5,806 bases of DNA from positions 1 to 5,806 of the forward strand of contig JBGTDX010000124.1 in assembly GCA_041748075.1 (NCBI GenBank), in the 5' to 3' direction. The position numbers were made by a program, and so were the translations under genes. Shown here piece by piece: positions 5,763-5,806 of this stretch (positions are counted from its first letter, which is position 1; each line of letters starts with the position of its first letter). Source of the stretch: JBGSYJ01 sp041748075 (GTDB taxonomy: Bacteria > Acidobacteriota > Thermoanaerobaculia > Gp7-AA8). The notes beneath the pieces are model-generated. The model saw nothing but the letters and a program-made list of their open reading frames with translations, was not told where the DNA came from and ran no database searches.

Positions 5763-5806
5763 ATGATGGGTCGCGAGAAGCCTCGGCAGCCCTCCCTGTT
5801 CTATCA
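5763..5806 (+). CDS. Transposase N-terminus, IS1182/IS5-like (runs off the right edge)
   Basis: Two consecutive ATGs (5763 and 5766) open a frame reading MMGREKPRQPSLFY before the window ends. An MMG start followed by a basic/Gln stretch and LFY is typical of IS1182-group DDE transposases (often annotated IS5/IS1182). TAAGGAG lies 8 bases before the first ATG. Only 14 codons are present, so the family call rests on this short signature plus the upstream promoter, and no catalytic residue can be seen. Confidence 0.65.
   Translation, partial: MMGREKPRQPSLFY

Larger units (their letters stand above)
5687..5806 (+). mobile_element. Start of a second insertion sequence, probably IS1182/IS5-like (continues past the right edge)
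   Basis: The transposase start at 5763 is preceded by its own promoter and ribosome binding site, the layout expected near an IS left end. The boundary at about 5687 is a guess: GGGCTGTTGC occurs there, resembling terminal repeats that contain CTGTTGC in several IS families, about 75 bp before the start codon. The other end is not in the window, so neither the terminal repeat nor the target duplication can be confirmed. Confidence 0.4.

Noticed and set aside
1..5806. Whole window as a composite transposon between two IS elements
   Set aside because: The two edge elements look like different IS families, and no shared terminal repeats or target duplications can be seen.

Overview
This is a GC-rich (roughly 60-65% by eye) piece of bacterial chromosome carrying a eukaryotic-type Ser/Thr kinase fused to a STAND ATPase and TPR repeats, a berberine-bridge-type flavoenzyme, a small DUF4242 protein, and an insertion sequence at each edge. 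Kinase-ATPase-TPR fusions of this kind are common in soil phyla such as Acidobacteriota, Gemmatimonadota and Myxococcota. The window has no marker that fixes the phylum, so this is only a suggestion.

Layout. Positions 1-140 hold the left end of an IS3-family element: its terminal repeat and the first ~29 codons of orfA, reading leftward off the window. A DUF4242 gene (167-442, +) starts 26 bp beyond the IS end. It converges on, and overlaps by 10 bp, the long kinase/STAND/TPR gene (433-3552, -). Directly upstream of the kinase on the same strand is a 48-codon ORF (3549-3695, -) that has the best ribosome binding site in the window. Its sequence is recognisably the N-terminus of a berberine-bridge-type FAD oxidoreductase, cut off before the flavin-binding motif. 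Its stop overlaps the kinase start as ATGA. Positions 3696-4177 contain no convincing gene, but hold a perfect palindrome with flanking direct repeats that may be an operator. The full-length FAD oxidoreductase (4178-5566, +) follows, with a strong hairpin across its stop codon. From about 5687 there appears to be a second IS, probably IS1182/IS5-like: an extended -10 promoter, a Shine-Dalgarno partly inside a hairpin, and the first 14 codons of a transposase running off the right edge.

How the parts may work together. The truncated FAD-oxidase ORF and the kinase look translationally coupled, so the remnant probably now works as a leader for the kinase. The kinase protein is predicted to be cytosolic: a kinase domain with all catalytic residues, a NB-ARC-like signalling ATPase, then TPRs, with no visible DNA-binding domain or membrane segment. 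Nothing in the sequence shows its ligand or its targets. An intact flavoenzyme beside a remnant of a related one suggests that two copies once existed here and one was lost by deletion or recombination, in a locus already visited by at least two IS elements.

The most noteworthy observation is the 48-codon flavoenzyme remnant coupled to the kinase. I do not see evidence for a wholly new system beyond that arrangement.
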